Of a stretch of DNA of 64,000 nt, positions 34,793 through 44,641 are shown piece after piece. The position numbers were made by a program, and so were the translations under genes. Under the pieces are notes generated by a model that worked only from the letters and a program-made list of their open reading frames with translations, ran no database searches and had not been told where the DNA came from. How positions within the stretch are numbered: the stretch's first letter is position 1; each line of letters opens with the position of its first letter. The DNA is from Rhodopirellula bahusiensis (GTDB taxonomy: Bacteria; Planctomycetota; Planctomycetia; Pirellulales; Pirellulaceae): the NCBI RefSeq assembly GCF_002727185.1, contig NZ_NIZW01000003.1, forward strand, positions 124,001-188,000, read 5' to 3'.

Positions 34793-35530
34793 ATGGCGGG
34801 AAATGGAATGGCGAACGACGCGTTGGATCGAGATGGATTCTGTTTGCTTCGTGGGGCGGTGGTGTCTTCCGTGGTGGAGCATCTGTTGCAGGTGTGCACG
34901 CAAACTTTGGTCGCGGAATCCGAGTCCGTGCGGGCTCGGTCGAGTCGCGGGCATGTCTACGCCGCTCGCAATTTAATCGCGAGCATCCCGGAGGTGACCA
35001 CCGTTTGGCAGTCGGATCCGTTGCTGTCTTTCTTGCGAGCTGAGTTGGGCGACGGTCAGGGATTGGTGCGAGCGTTGTTCTTTGACAAGCCGCCGGATCG
35101 AACGTGGGCGCTGCCATGGCACAAGGACACTTCCATCGCCGTGCGTGACAACTCGGTGGAGTCGGCATGTTTTTCTCGGCCGACGAGGAAGGCTGGCGTG
35201 CCGCACTTGATTGCAAGCGACGATGTCTTGCGGCAAATGCTGACGCTTCGCATTCACCTGGACGAAGTCACCACAGAGAACGGGCCATTGCAGGTCATCC
35301 CCGGTTCGCATCACTCGAGCGATTGTGAAGGGGACGGTGTGGACTCGGCGGTTCCCGTCTATGCCGCGGGTGGTGACGTGTTGGCGATGCGTCCGTTGAT
35401 CAGTCACAGCAGCGGGTCATCCCAGCCGGGCACGCGTCGTCACCGCCGAATCTTGCATTTGGAATTCGCGAATTCGGCCACGCTACCCGATGGAGTTCAG
35501 TGGCATGACTTTGTCACGCCGGGTGTTTGA
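34793..35530 (+). CDS. Phytanoyl-CoA dioxygenase family protein
   Basis: 245-aa Fe(II)/2-oxoglutarate dioxygenase (PhyH fold). The iron ligands appear as His110 and Asp112 in LPWHKDTSIAV, with the distal His and the 2-oxoglutarate-binding Arg in RPLISHSSGSSQPGTRRHRR. The jelly-roll core is marked by LTLRIHLDEVTTENGPLQVI and PGSHHSS. The start ATG at 34793 follows GAGG at normal spacing. It lies 32 bases after the giant sulfatase, so it may be co-transcribed, and it is convergent with the double sulfatase gene. Hydroxylation of a small molecule is expected; the substrate is unknown. Confidence 0.88.
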   Translation: MAGNGMANDALDRDGFCLLRGAVVSSVVEHLLQVCTQTLVAESESVRARSSRGHVYAARNLIASIPEVTTVWQSDPLLSFLRAELGDGQGLVRALFFDKPPDRTWALPWHKDTSIAVRDNSVESACFSRPTRKAGVPHLIASDDVLRQMLTLRIHLDEVTTENGPLQVIPGSHHSSDCEGDGVDSAVPVYAAGGDVLAMRPLISHSSGSSQPGTRRHRRILHLEFANSATLPDGVQWHDFVTPGV

Positions 35531-35552
35531 GTCGCGGTGGATGGCGTGACGT

Positions 35553-38500
35553 TCACTTGGACTTCGAGCTGGGGTGATCGTCAAAGTAGAAGTCGTACCA
35601 GTCTCGCTCTCGCATTTTCTTGCCTTGGGGCAAACCGGGCGGATCCAATTCCAAGGTCCAGGTTCGCAAGGAGTCGTGCAATTTGTTCCCAAGTTCTGGG
35701 TAGCTTTCGATCAGGTTGCGATGCTCGTGTTGGTCACTTTCCAAGTCGAAGAGGTAACGTCGGCCGTCGCCAACGAAGATGTACTTCCATTTGCCTTGCC
35801 GGACCGCGGCTTGGTCCCAGAAGCGAAAGTACAACGTGCGTGTGGAGGGGATTTGGATGTCGTTCAATCGCGGGATCAGGTTGATGCCATCGAAGGGGGC
35901 GCTTTTCGGATCGAGTTTTCCACCGGCGAGCTGCAAGACGCTGGGGGCGATGTCGAGGGTGCTGATGGGCCAGTTGTAGGTGATCGCGCTGGGCAGTTGG
36001 CTGGGCAGACTCCAGATCATTGGGACGCGAATGCCGCCTTCGGAAAGCATCCCTTTTTCGCCGACCCAAGGGTCATTGAGGGATCCGTCCCAACCGCCGG
36101 CTTCGCCATCGATCGGGGCGTCGACCTTGGTCATTTTGAGAGGTGCGCCGTTATCGCTGGTCATGACCACCAAGGTGTTGTCCAGCAAACCATGCGTCTT
36201 CAATTGGTCGACGATGCTGCCGACGCCATCGTCGATGGCGGCAATCATCGCGAGAGCGTAACGTCGCCGCTTGGGCATGGTCTGCGGGAAACGATCGAGG
36301 TATTCGTCGGTGGCCTCGAGCGGCGTGTGGGGACCGTAGTAGTTCAACTGCAAGTAAAACGGTTGGTCATGATTGCGGTCGATGAAATTGACCGCAGCAT
36401 CGGTTTGCACATCGATGCGAAATCGTTCGTCGCGAAGTTGCTTCATCTTTGGAATCAGATCACCCGAGGCGAGGTCAAAGTTGGTGCGATAGTTCGTCAT
36501 CGCTCCCCAGTAGTATTCGTCGAAACCTTGTTGAGCGGGAGAATACGGTTGGATCTTTGGCCATGGGATTCGGACTTGTCGTCGTGGTTTGTTCGCCATC
36601 GCCGGTAGTTCGCGGCGGATCCAGTCGGCGCAGGTGACGTTGGGTTCCAAGTGCCATTTGCCGATCATTCCGGTGCGGTAACCAAGTGGTTGCAAGTGCT
36701 CGGCAATGGTCACGGCTTCGGTTGGCAACGGCATGTCTGGGATCGTGTCGATGCCGAGACGTTGTTGGTAACGCCCGGTGATCAGCCCAGCGCGTGATGG
36801 GCTGCATTGTGGCGAGGTCACATAGGCATTGGTGCAGCGAACCCCGCGAGCGGCCAGGGCATCGATGTGCGGCGTTTGGATGTCGTCGACGACGTCCTGG
36901 CAACTCAGGTCGGCCCAGCCCTGGTCGTCGGTGAGGATGATGACGACGTTGGGTTTGGTGGCGGGAATGACGGCTTGAGCGGTGCGGTCACCGACGCGAA
37001 AGTAGCCCAGAGGTTTGCCGGTGTCTGGTTCTCGAACCATCCACACCGCGCCGGGGCGAGTGGATTGGGTCTGCGTTTGGTTTGGCTGGATGGTGCCGTA
37101 GGGTTTGAGATTCGCTTCTTCATCCATCCAGCAGAGTTCGACGGGTTTGCGTTGCTGGTTGAGGAAGTGCACCGGGAATTTGTTTCCGGCGGGTTTGGAC
37201 GGCGGAGCGGTTCCTTCGCTGATCGGGTGAAACGAAAGTTTCGCCAGCGACTTCACCGATGGCTCAATTCGTTTTGCAAACTTGGTGGGTGCGATGGATC
37301 GAAAGTGGGAGAGTTGTGAGAGGGCAGTGGGCTTGTTCGCAAGGTTCTCCCATTCGTAGGGATCGGATTGGATGTCGTACAGTTCTTCGCTGCCGTCGGG
37401 GTAATGAACGTAACGATGAGTCTGTCCGCTGATCGCGTAAGCTTCGGGTTGGGAGAGATACGTGACGGAATCACGCGTCCAATCGTTTGAGTCTGGATCG
37501 TGAAGCAACGGCAGTAGACTTGGTCCGTCGTTTTGCGGCCGCGAAGGCAGTTCACACAAATCGAGGAGCGTCGGGAACAGACTGAGAGTGTTCACGGGGG
37601 CATCGCAGACAACGCCGGAGGGTGTGCCCTCGGGTAGCGTTGGACTGAGCGATTTGGGCACGCGAACCATCAAGGGCACACGGGTCACCGCTCGCCATGG
37701 GGTGTACTTTTGCCAGTGTTCCTTTTCGCCCAGTTGCCACCCGTGGTCCGACCAGAGGACCACGATCGTGTTGTCCGCGTTGGGGCCGGATTCCAAGGCG
37801 TCCAGGACACGGCCCAGCATTGCATCGGCAAAGTGAATCGACGCGAGGTAGCCTTGGATGCCTTGCTTCCATTGGTCTTGTTCTTGGATGTGAGCGAAGT
37901 AGCGATTGCGAGCGGCTCGTTGACCGGCGGCGGGCACGTCGTCCAAATCATTCTCAAGGTATCCCGGCGGAAGCTGGATACTCTCGAGCGGAAATGGCTC
38001 GAAGTACTTCTTGGGAACAAACCAGGGTTCGTGCGGTCGGTAGATTCCACAACCAAGGAAGAACGGTTGGTCATGTTCGGCGAGAAGTTTGTCGCCAATC
38101 CACTGGCTGACTGCCCAGTCGCCGCCGAACTCTTCGTCGGTCACGTCGAGAGCGGCCCAGTCGGTTTCGACGTATTGCCATGGTCCGCCCCGTTTGAGAT
38201 TGACTGGTCGCTGCGATGGGTAGAACGTTTGTGGAAACGGGTTTTCTGATTCGGCTTTCGGGAAGTACTCATCCCAGGACGCCGCATCGATGAAGTAGTG
38301 CAGCAACTTGCCAGAACCGGACGCACGGTAGCCATGGTTGCGAAAGTACTGCGGCATGATCACGTCATCGGGCATGATCTCTCGCATTTGTTGGCGATTG
38401 TCATACAGCCCTGATTGGTTGGGGGCTCGTCCGGTGAAGACCGCTGATCGGCAGGGATTGCATGCGGGTGCGGGGCAATGAGCGTTGGTGAACAGCACTC

Positions 38501-38696
38501 CGCTGGCAGCCAGCCGATCCAAATTGGGCGTGACGGTATGCGGGTGCCCACCCAAGCAGCCAATCCAATCATTCAGATCGTCCATTGCAATGAACAGAAC
38601 GTTTGGTTTGGAGGGCTGGCTGGGTTCATCCGCAGAAACGTGCGGAAGAGTCAGCAGCATGCAGATCACCGAGGTTAGTAGCGAGCGATACATCAT
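35553..38696 (-). CDS. Two-domain secreted sulfatase with an internal VHL-beta-like module
   Basis: 1047 aa in one open frame from the ATG at 38696, with signal peptide MMYRSLLTSVICMLLTLPHV. Residues about 27-495 are a sulfatase related to iduronate-2-sulfatase/choline sulfatase: NVLFIAMDDLNDWIGC and the formylglycine site CNPCR with Cys79 and Arg83, then SDHGWQLGEKEHW. Residues about 509-569 (VHFLNQQRKPVELCWMD, LKPYGTIQPNQTQ, GAVWMVRE, GYFRVG) match the pattern of the VHL beta domain. Residues about 577-1047 are a second sulfatase: NVVIILTDDQGWADLS, Cys631 in QCSPSRAGLITG, IGKWHLE and TSDNGAPL. Both catalytic sites look intact. No frameshift or internal stop separates the halves. Upstream in-frame residues to 38909 are not conserved and are excluded. 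Confidence 0.85.
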   Translation of the reverse strand: MMYRSLLTSVICMLLTLPHVSADEPSQPSKPNVLFIAMDDLNDWIGCLGGHPHTVTPNLDRLAASGVLFTNAHCPAPACNPCRSAVFTGRAPNQSGLYDNRQQMREIMPDDVIMPQYFRNHGYRASGSGKLLHYFIDAASWDEYFPKAESENPFPQTFYPSQRPVNLKRGGPWQYVETDWAALDVTDEEFGGDWAVSQWIGDKLLAEHDQPFFLGCGIYRPHEPWFVPKKYFEPFPLESIQLPPGYLENDLDDVPAAGQRAARNRYFAHIQEQDQWKQGIQGYLASIHFADAMLGRVLDALESGPNADNTIVVLWSDHGWQLGEKEHWQKYTPWRAVTRVPLMVRVPKSLSPTLPEGTPSGVVCDAPVNTLSLFPTLLDLCELPSRPQNDGPSLLPLLHDPDSNDWTRDSVTYLSQPEAYAISGQTHRYVHYPDGSEELYDIQSDPYEWENLANKPTALSQLSHFRSIAPTKFAKRIEPSVKSLAKLSFHPISEGTAPPSKPAGNKFPVHFLNQQRKPVELCWMDEEANLKPYGTIQPNQTQTQSTRPGAVWMVREPDTGKPLGYFRVGDRTAQAVIPATKPNVVIILTDDQGWADLSCQDVVDDIQTPHIDALAARGVRCTNAYVTSPQCSPSRAGLITGRYQQRLGIDTIPDMPLPTEAVTIAEHLQPLGYRTGMIGKWHLEPNVTCADWIRRELPAMANKPRRQVRIPWPKIQPYSPAQQGFDEYYWGAMTNYRTNFDLASGDLIPKMKQLRDERFRIDVQTDAAVNFIDRNHDQPFYLQLNYYGPHTPLEATDEYLDRFPQTMPKRRRYALAMIAAIDDGVGSIVDQLKTHGLLDNTLVVMTSDNGAPLKMTKVDAPIDGEAGGWDGSLNDPWVGEKGMLSEGGIRVPMIWSLPSQLPSAITYNWPISTLDIAPSVLQLAGGKLDPKSAPFDGINLIPRLNDIQIPSTRTLYFRFWDQAAVRQGKWKYIFVGDGRRYLFDLESDQHEHRNLIESYPELGNKLHDSLRTWTLELDPPGLPQGKKMRERDWYDFYFDDHPSSKSK

Positions 38697-39085
38697 CGCG
38701 AATCTTTGTTGAGTGCGAGTGAGAACGGACGGCGTGAGAAAAAGTCTCAATTCGTTCCGCAAATTGGAACGATGTTCGGAGGACGTCGGTTTGATGAGTG
38801 GTTCGTTGAAGCTCATCGCCGGGGTGGCTTGATCCGGCCTACCTATTTCGGGTCGATGATACAATGCGCGCGGCAGCGATGTTTCACCAGACGGACCAAC
38901 AGGCCGCAAACACCGTTTGTTGGTGGACTATGCTGCGTTAGGGAACAACTTCGGCATTTCAAATGATAGCGGCTGGGCGCGAGCCCTCCGATGACGCACC
39001 GGGTGGCTTTCGCCACTCCGCCGGGAAGAACAGAATGACGAACGTTTTCTTGGGTTGAATTTTGATTGCTCCTTTGGATAGGCAA
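38697..39085. other. Divergent intergenic region between double sulfatase and esterase
   Basis: About 390 bases with no credible gene. It must carry divergent promoters. GATACAAT at 38857-38864 is a possible -10 for the plus-strand esterase but no convincing -35 is seen. A short minus-strand frame here is a shadow of the esterase. Confidence 0.4.
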
Positions 39086-39907
39086 ATGATAAAACGTGAT
39101 TTCTTGGTTGGTGTGATGTTGGCTGCGGCAACGATGGGGCTGAATGGTTTCGAGGCCCAGGCATTGTTGGCGGAAGAGTCCACGGCAACTGGAGCGTCGA
39201 CGGAAATGCAGATCAAACCGGGCGAACAAACAGAGAACTTCTTCTCCATTCCGCAACCCGCGGAAGGTCGACCGGAGAAGCTTCCGTATCTGCTCTACAC
39301 GCCAAGCGACTATGTGGCGGGCCAGGGTGCACCGATGCTGTTGTTCTTGCATGGACTTGGCGAAAGCGGTGATGGCAACTTCAAACAGATCGCAGTGCAT
39401 GGTCCACCCAAACGAGTCGCGAAAGAAGGAAAAGAGTTTCCCTTTGTGATTGTCTCACCTCAGAGCCCACATCCTGGGAAAGAGCGAGAACTGGTTGTCG
39501 CGTCTTGGAAAGTGGACGAGTTAATGGCACTGTTGGATCATGTCGAGGAGCATCTCACCATCGACACCAGTCGCGTGTACGTTTCTGGATTGAGCATGGG
39601 CGGATTTGGAACGTGGCGATTGGCGGCAACTCACCCCGAACGATTTGCAGCGGCGGTCCCGGTTTGCGGTGGTGGCAAGACGGAGTGGGCAGACGAGCTC
39701 GCGAAGCTTCCGATCTGGGCATTTCATGGCGGCAAAGACACGGTCGTCGAAACCCGCGAGAGCGAAGAAATGGTCGCTGCGATTCAGCGTGCAGGCGGGG
39801 ACGTGAAGCTGACGATCTATCCCGAAGCCGGACATGACAGCTGGACCGCCACCTACGCGAACCCCGAAGTCTACGCGTGGTTGATGCGGCATCAGTTGCA
39901 GCAATAG
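39086..39907 (+). CDS. Exported esterase / prolyl-oligopeptidase-like hydrolase
   Basis: 273 aa from the ATG at 39086 with a signal peptide (MIKRDFLVGVMLAAATMG). It is an alpha/beta hydrolase of the phospholipase/carboxylesterase or PHB-depolymerase-like group: PMLLFLHGLGESGDGNFKQI for the oxyanion region, VYVSGLSMGGFGTW with nucleophile Ser170, IWAFHGGKDTVVETRESEEM with the acid Asp, and AGHDSW with the His. These are common in planctomycetes near sulfatases and often act on esterified polysaccharides (inference). Confidence 0.85.
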   Translation: MIKRDFLVGVMLAAATMGLNGFEAQALLAEESTATGASTEMQIKPGEQTENFFSIPQPAEGRPEKLPYLLYTPSDYVAGQGAPMLLFLHGLGESGDGNFKQIAVHGPPKRVAKEGKEFPFVIVSPQSPHPGKERELVVASWKVDELMALLDHVEEHLTIDTSRVYVSGLSMGGFGTWRLAATHPERFAAAVPVCGGGKTEWADELAKLPIWAFHGGKDTVVETRESEEMVAAIQRAGGDVKLTIYPEAGHDSWTATYANPEVYAWLMRHQLQQ

Positions 39908-40082
39908 TTCGAACGTTTTCCAGGCGTTTCGAATCTGCTTGTCATGACAGAGTGGTGCAAACCGCTTTGGTGTCATTGGAGGGCTCGCACCCTTTCACGA
40001 TTGTTTGAAATGTTGAAACTGTTGCTTTGACTTCAATCCTTTCTGAATTCATCGTTCGAGTGCAATCATTGCGAAGTCTGCC

Positions 40083-41237
40083 ATGACGAACCGGCCTTCA
40101 CGAAGTAATTCCGTGCAGGATGCCTGTTTGCTGATTCTCACCGCGATCGCGCTGACGGCGGCGGTGTATTGGTTGCGGTCGGTGTTGATTCCTTTCGTGG
40201 TGGCGTTGTTCATTGTCAGCGGGATCACGCCGATTCTGGATTTCTTGCAAGCGCGTTTGAGTGTGAACCGCATCGTCGCCGCGGGGGTCACGTTTGTGTT
40301 GGCGATCGGCGGCACGTTCTTGGTCGGAACGAGCATTTGGTTGTCGATGGCTCAAATGTCCGAGGAAGGCAAGCTGTACCGGATGCGAGTGTCCGAGATT
40401 GTTTCCAATGCAGAAGATTGGCTGCAGGAAAACGTTGCGGAGCGTTTTGAAGCCAGTGAAGCAAGAGAAAGATCAGAAGCTGCGGTTGCGGATTTGGTCG
40501 AAGCTCCTGAAACAGTGGTCGCTCCAGCGGCGAAGTCCGAACCCGATGCATTGCTCGCCAATGCTGCGGCGGATTTGCGGAACCAGCTCGAGGAATTCAT
40601 TCGAAACGGGGTCGCGACGCTATCAAGCGAGTTGTTCCAGTTGGGGTCGACCAGCATCGTGATTTTGATCTACGTCTTCTTTTTGCTGCTGGGCAACTTG
40701 AGTGGCTACGGAGAGAATACGTTGGCGTATCAAGTCGACCGACAGGTTCGATCTTACTTGTTCGTCAAAACAATGATTTCGCTCGCGACGGGCATCGTGT
40801 TTGGAATGGCACTTTGGTTGTTTGGTGTGCCGATGGCACTGACGTTTGGGTTGCTGGCATTCCTGCTGAATTACATTCCCAACATTGGTCCGATCCTCGC
40901 CAGCATTTTGCCGTTGCCGTTCATCCTGTTGCATCCCGATGGCAGTTTGGCTTGGATGGTCAGTGCGATTGTGGTGACGTGTTCGATCCAGGTCGCCAGC
41001 GGTAATTTGTTGGAACCAAAGCTGATGGGCAACTCAGCAGATTTGCACCCGGTCGTGATCCTGTTGGCGCTGATGTTCTGGGGAACTCTTTGGGGAGTCA
41101 CCGGGATGTTCTTGGCAACACCGATCACCGCGGCGATCAAGATTGCCCTGGACCGGATGGATGTCACTCGTCCGGTGGCAAGCGTGATGGCGGGACGATT
41201 GGGAGCACGTGCTAACGAGAGCATCGCCGCGAATTGA
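40083..41237 (+). CDS. AI-2E family transporter (putative exporter)
   Basis: 384-aa inner-membrane protein of the PF01594 family. An N-terminal pair of membrane helices (CLLILTAIALTAAVYWL and VLIPFVVALFIVSGITPIL) is followed by a soluble acidic, Ala/Glu-rich segment (about 95-165), and then several helices: SIVILIYVFFLLLGNLSG, LATGIVFGMALWLFGVPM, ALTFGLLAFLLNYIPNIGPI, VVILLALMFWGTLWGVTGMF. The NYIPNIGP loop is diagnostic. Transport of autoinducer-2 is shown for few members; many export other small molecules or ions, so the substrate is open. It is convergent with the RND pump genes, with a MITE-like repeat between them. Confidence 0.88.
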   Translation: MTNRPSRSNSVQDACLLILTAIALTAAVYWLRSVLIPFVVALFIVSGITPILDFLQARLSVNRIVAAGVTFVLAIGGTFLVGTSIWLSMAQMSEEGKLYRMRVSEIVSNAEDWLQENVAERFEASEARERSEAAVADLVEAPETVVAPAAKSEPDALLANAAADLRNQLEEFIRNGVATLSSELFQLGSTSIVILIYVFFLLLGNLSGYGENTLAYQVDRQVRSYLFVKTMISLATGIVFGMALWLFGVPMALTFGLLAFLLNYIPNIGPILASILPLPFILLHPDGSLAWMVSAIVVTCSIQVASGNLLEPKLMGNSADLHPVVILLALMFWGTLWGVTGMFLATPITAAIKIALDRMDVTRPVASVMAGRLGARANESIAAN

Positions 41238-41527
41238 ACGGCGGCCGGGATTGCTTTGCCAATAACGCCTTGAGGACCCCGCCCGTGCAGGAGGACGTGC
41301 AGTTTTTAACTGCTGTGTTGCCAAGCGTTTATCATCACCCTCCCCTGGGAGGGTCGAGCGAAGCGAGGGGAGGGTCGAGCATCGGAACCAGCGCGTAACC
41401 CTCCCCGGCCCGAAGCGGGCCGACCCTCCCAAAGGGAGGGTGAAATAAAACTGCACGACCTCGGGGAGGGGGAAGTGAAACTGCACGCGTGGCATTTTGA
41501 ATCGGAGCGGTTTTCAATGGGGGAAGA
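41238..41527. other. Intergenic region between convergent transporter genes
   Basis: 290 bases largely filled by a MITE-like repeat (41291-41464) and partial copies of its ends; see the repeat entry. Frames here are shadows. Confidence 0.5.
41291..41464 (-). repeat. MITE-like 174-bp repeat, copy A
   Basis: 174-base element whose reverse complement is nearly identical to 60961-61134. The end sequences are inverted: GAGGACGTGCAGTTT at the left and AAACTGCACGACCTC at the right (one mismatch). Inside are nested palindromes: CCCTCCC/GGGAGGG pairs, CGAGCGAAGCGAGGGG, GGCCCGAAGCGGGCC and CCCTCCCAAAGGGAGGG. A further end-like sequence, GTGAAACTGCACGCGTGGC, lies just downstream. It sits between convergent genes. 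It has no coding capacity. Confidence 0.75.
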
Positions 41528-44500
41528 TTAGTTGTTCGACTTGGCCATTCGTTCGGAGAGCGTTCGGAAGACGACAAAGAACGTCGGGACGAGCAACAGA
41601 GCGAAAATGGTGGCGGCGATCATGCCACCGACCACGGCCGTTCCAACTGCCTGGCGACTCGCCGCACCCGCGCCGGTGGCGACCAGCAGCGGCATGAAGC
41701 CGAGAATTGATGAGAACGCGGTCATCAGGATGGCTCGGAATCGGAGCCTGGCGGCAGCCGTGGCCGCATCGCGAGGCGATTTGCCGGCCGCACGTTGTTC
41801 ACTGGCGAATTCAACAATCAGAATCGCGTTTTTGCTGGCCAAGGCGACCAGTAACACGATCCCAATTTGAGTGTAGGTGTTGTTGTCACTCCCTCGCAGC
41901 ATCAACGATAGTGCGACACCCAACGCGGCGAGCGGAACCACAGCGATGACAGCCGCAGGGCTGGTCCAACTTTCGTACTGGGCCGCGAGAACCAGGAACA
42001 CAAACAGGATCGCCAATCCGAAGATCAAATACTGTCCGCCCGAGGCTTGTTTCTCTTGGAATGACATTCCCGTCCATTCGTAAGAGAATGATGCGGGCAA
42101 GGTTTGATCTGCGGTTTGTTCCATCAAGGTAAGTGCTGCACCTGAGCTGATGCCGGGGGCGGCGGACCCGTTGATGGCGGCACTGGGATACATGTTGTAT
42201 CGCCGAACAACGTCGGGCCCGAAGTCATCACGCACGGTCACGATGGAACCCAGCGGGATCATGTTGCCATTGTTGTCTCGGACGTCAAGCTGCGTGATGT
42301 CGGAAGCCGATCGTCGAAACGGTGCTTCGGCCTGCGCTCGGACTTGATAGGAACGGTTGTTGAGCGTGAAGTCGTTGATGTAGGAAGAACCCAGTGATGC
42401 TTGCAGGGTCGCAAACACGCTGCTGAGCGGGATGTTCATCGTCTTGGCTTTCGCCCGATCGACGTCCACATAAAGTTGAGGAACGGTAGCTCGGAAGGAG
42501 CTGTTCAGAGCGGCCAAGCTGGACTGGGTGGATGCGTTGGCGACCACTTCTTCGGTTGCGTTCTGAAGAGGCAGGTAACCATTGCTGCCGCGGTCTTGGA
42601 CTTCCATTTGGAAACCGCCGGCCGTTCCCAATCCATCGATCGGAGGGGGAGCAAACGTGAACAGGATCGCGCGTTGTTCGGACGCGAATTGTTTTTGCAA
42701 GTATTGCTGAATGGCCGTGACGCTTTCGGTTTTCGCGTCGCGATCTTCCCAGGGTTTCAAAACCAAAACGGAGAACCCGACATTGGGGCCGCCACTGCCG
42801 CCCAGCAGGGAATAGCCGGTCACGGACAACCAACCTTGAACGCCGGGTGTTTGCTGGAAAACCTCATCCAGCTCCTTGATCACTTCGTCGGTGCGTTCTT
42901 TGCTGGCGGCATCAGGCAGTTGAACGTTGACGAACAACACGCCTTGATCTTCGTCGGGAACGAATCCCGTTGGCAATCGAGTGAGCATCCAACCCGTTGC
43001 CGCGATCAACGCAATCGACGCGACGGAAACGACCAGAGTCAGACGCACCAGCCTCGCAACGGCGGCACCGTAAACTTCAGTGGTGCGATCGAAGAACTGA
43101 TTGAACAGGCGGAAGCCGATGAACTGTGTTTCTTTTGCCGGACGCAAGAACAGAGCACACAGGGCGGGGCTGAGTGTCAATGCGTTGATCGTGCTGATGA
43201 TGACCGATGCGGAGATGGTCAACGCGAATTGTCGGAACAATTCACCGGTGATGCCGGGCATGAAGGCACAGGGCACGAACACGGCCAGCAACACCAGGGT
43301 CGTCGCGATCACGGGGCCGGTGATTTCGGACATGGCTTTGACCGCCGCGTCTCGGCTGGACAGTCCATCGGCGATGTGTCGCGAAACGTTTTCGACCACC
43401 ACAATCGCATCATCGACCACGATTCCGATTGCAAGAACGATGCCGAACAGCGACAGCATGTTCAGTGAAAACCCGATGCCCGCCATGATGGCGAAGGTGC
43501 CTATCAACGAGACTGGAATCGCGGCGACGGGGACAATCGTGGCCCGCCAGTCCTGAAGGAAGATGAAGATGACGAGGACAACCAACGCGATCGCCATCGC
43601 CAACGTGCTGTAGACTTCGTTGATGGAAGCAGTGACGAATTCGGTCGCGTCATAGGCGACTTGGTATTCAACATCCTTGGGCCAGTTTGCCGCGGTGGAA
43701 AGCTCCTCCATTTTGACCCGGATCGCTTCTGCGGTTTCCAACGCATTGGCGCCGGGCAACTGATAAATCGCGAGCGTTGCGGCTGCATCACCGGTGAAGG
43801 AACTCGAGTACGTGTAGGCCTCGGCACCCAGTTCGATTCGAGCGAGATCGCCCAGACGCAGCACTTCCCCGTTTTCACCCGTGCGAACAATGATGTTCTC
43901 GAACTGTTCGACGTTGGAGAAGCGACCTTGTGTGTTGACGGAGAACTGAAACGCGGTGCCTGATTTAGCGGGTGGAGCACCGATTTGTCCCGCGGCAACT
44001 TGGACGTTTTGTTCCGCGATGACCGCAACCACATCTTCGGTGGTCAGTCCACGTTGTTTCAGCAGGCGTGGATCCAGCCAGACTCGCATGCTGTAGTCGC
44101 CATCGCCGAATGACTGAACGTCGCCGACTCCTTTGATACGACTGATTTCATCTCGAACGTCGAGCGAAAAGTTGCTCAGGTACAATCCATCGTGACTGCC
44201 GCCTGGTGAAGTCAACGCAAGGAACTGAAGCGTTTGAGTGGAACGTTTTTTCGTCGTGATTCCCTGTGCCCGGACTTCTTGCGGAAGAGTCGCTTCGGCA
44301 CTGCTGACCAAATTCTGGACCAACACCGAAGCGATGTCCAAATCCATATCCAGTTCAAATGTGACGGTCAGCGTGTACAGACCTTCGTTGGTGCTGGTCG
44401 ATGACATATAGATCATGCCTTCGACGCCGTTGACCGCTTGTTCGATGGGGGCAGCGACTGTCTCGGCGACCGTGCGAGCGTTGGCGCCTGGATAGACGGC

Positions 44501-44638
44501 CGTGACCTGCACAGTGGGCGGCGTGATCGGGGGGAACTTTTCGATCGGGAGACCGAAGAACGAAACCGCACCTGCGATCACGATCACGATGGAAATCACC
44601 GTGGCAAAGATCGGGCGGTCGATGAAAAACTTTGACAT
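41528..44638 (-). CDS. RND efflux pump inner-membrane transporter (AcrB/MexB HAE1 family)
   Basis: 1036-aa proton-driven drug-efflux permease. The start is [20 protein letters not shown], typical of HAE1 pumps; 12 membrane helices are recognisable. Key features include [16 protein letters not shown] in the porter domain, [19 protein letters not shown] carrying the paired Asp residues of the proton relay, [26 protein letters not shown], and [25 protein letters not shown] in TM11. Length is normal. It is the second gene of an operon with the adaptor protein three bases upstream. A TolC-like outer-membrane channel is not encoded here and must come from elsewhere. Export of hydrophobic toxic compounds is the family role. 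Confidence 0.94.
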   Translation of the reverse strand: MSKFFIDRPIFATVISIVIVIAGAVSFFGLPIEKFPPITPPTVQVTAVYPGANARTVAETVAAPIEQAVNGVEGMIYMSSTSTNEGLYTLTVTFELDMDLDIASVLVQNLVSSAEATLPQEVRAQGITTKKRSTQTLQFLALTSPGGSHDGLYLSNFSLDVRDEISRIKGVGDVQSFGDGDYSMRVWLDPRLLKQRGLTTEDVVAVIAEQNVQVAAGQIGAPPAKSGTAFQFSVNTQGRFSNVEQFENIIVRTGENGEVLRLGDLARIELGAEAYTYSSSFTGDAAATLAIYQLPGANALETAEAIRVKMEELSTAANWPKDVEYQVAYDATEFVTASINEVYSTLAMAIALVVLVIFIFLQDWRATIVPVAAIPVSLIGTFAIMAGIGFSLNMLSLFGIVLAIGIVVDDAIVVVENVSRHIADGLSSRDAAVKAMSEITGPVIATTLVLLAVFVPCAFMPGITGELFRQFALTISASVIISTINALTLSPALCALFLRPAKETQFIGFRLFNQFFDRTTEVYGAAVARLVRLTLVVSVASIALIAATGWMLTRLPTGFVPDEDQGVLFVNVQLPDAASKERTDEVIKELDEVFQQTPGVQGWLSVTGYSLLGGSGGPNVGFSVLVLKPWEDRDAKTESVTAIQQYLQKQFASEQRAILFTFAPPPIDGLGTAGGFQMEVQDRGSNGYLPLQNATEEVVANASTQSSLAALNSSFRATVPQLYVDVDRAKAKTMNIPLSSVFATLQASLGSSYINDFTLNNRSYQVRAQAEAPFRRSASDITQLDVRDNNGNMIPLGSIVTVRDDFGPDVVRRYNMYPSAAINGSAAPGISSGAALTLMEQTADQTLPASFSYEWTGMSFQEKQASGGQYLIFGLAILFVFLVLAAQYESWTSPAAVIAVVPLAALGVALSLMLRGSDNNTYTQIGIVLLVALASKNAILIVEFASEQRAAGKSPRDAATAAARLRFRAILMTAFSSILGFMPLLVATGAGAASRQAVGTAVVGGMIAATIFALLLVPTFFVVFRTLSERMAKSNN

Positions 44639-44641
44639 GGT

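Noticed and set aside
35574-36608. 344-codon plus-strand frame in the second sulfatase domain
   Set aside because: Antisense to the intact sulfatase motifs; no conserved features.
35553-38696. Possibility that the double sulfatase is two genes joined by a sequencing error
   Set aside because: The frame is continuous, the joining segment reads as a VHL-like domain, and no start or ribosome binding site is evident at the second sulfatase, so a true fusion is more likely, though not proven.
42401-43468. 355-codon plus-strand frame inside the RND permease gene
   Set aside because: Antisense shadow of the AcrB-like gene, with Gln/Asp/Gly-rich composition typical of shadows in this genome.
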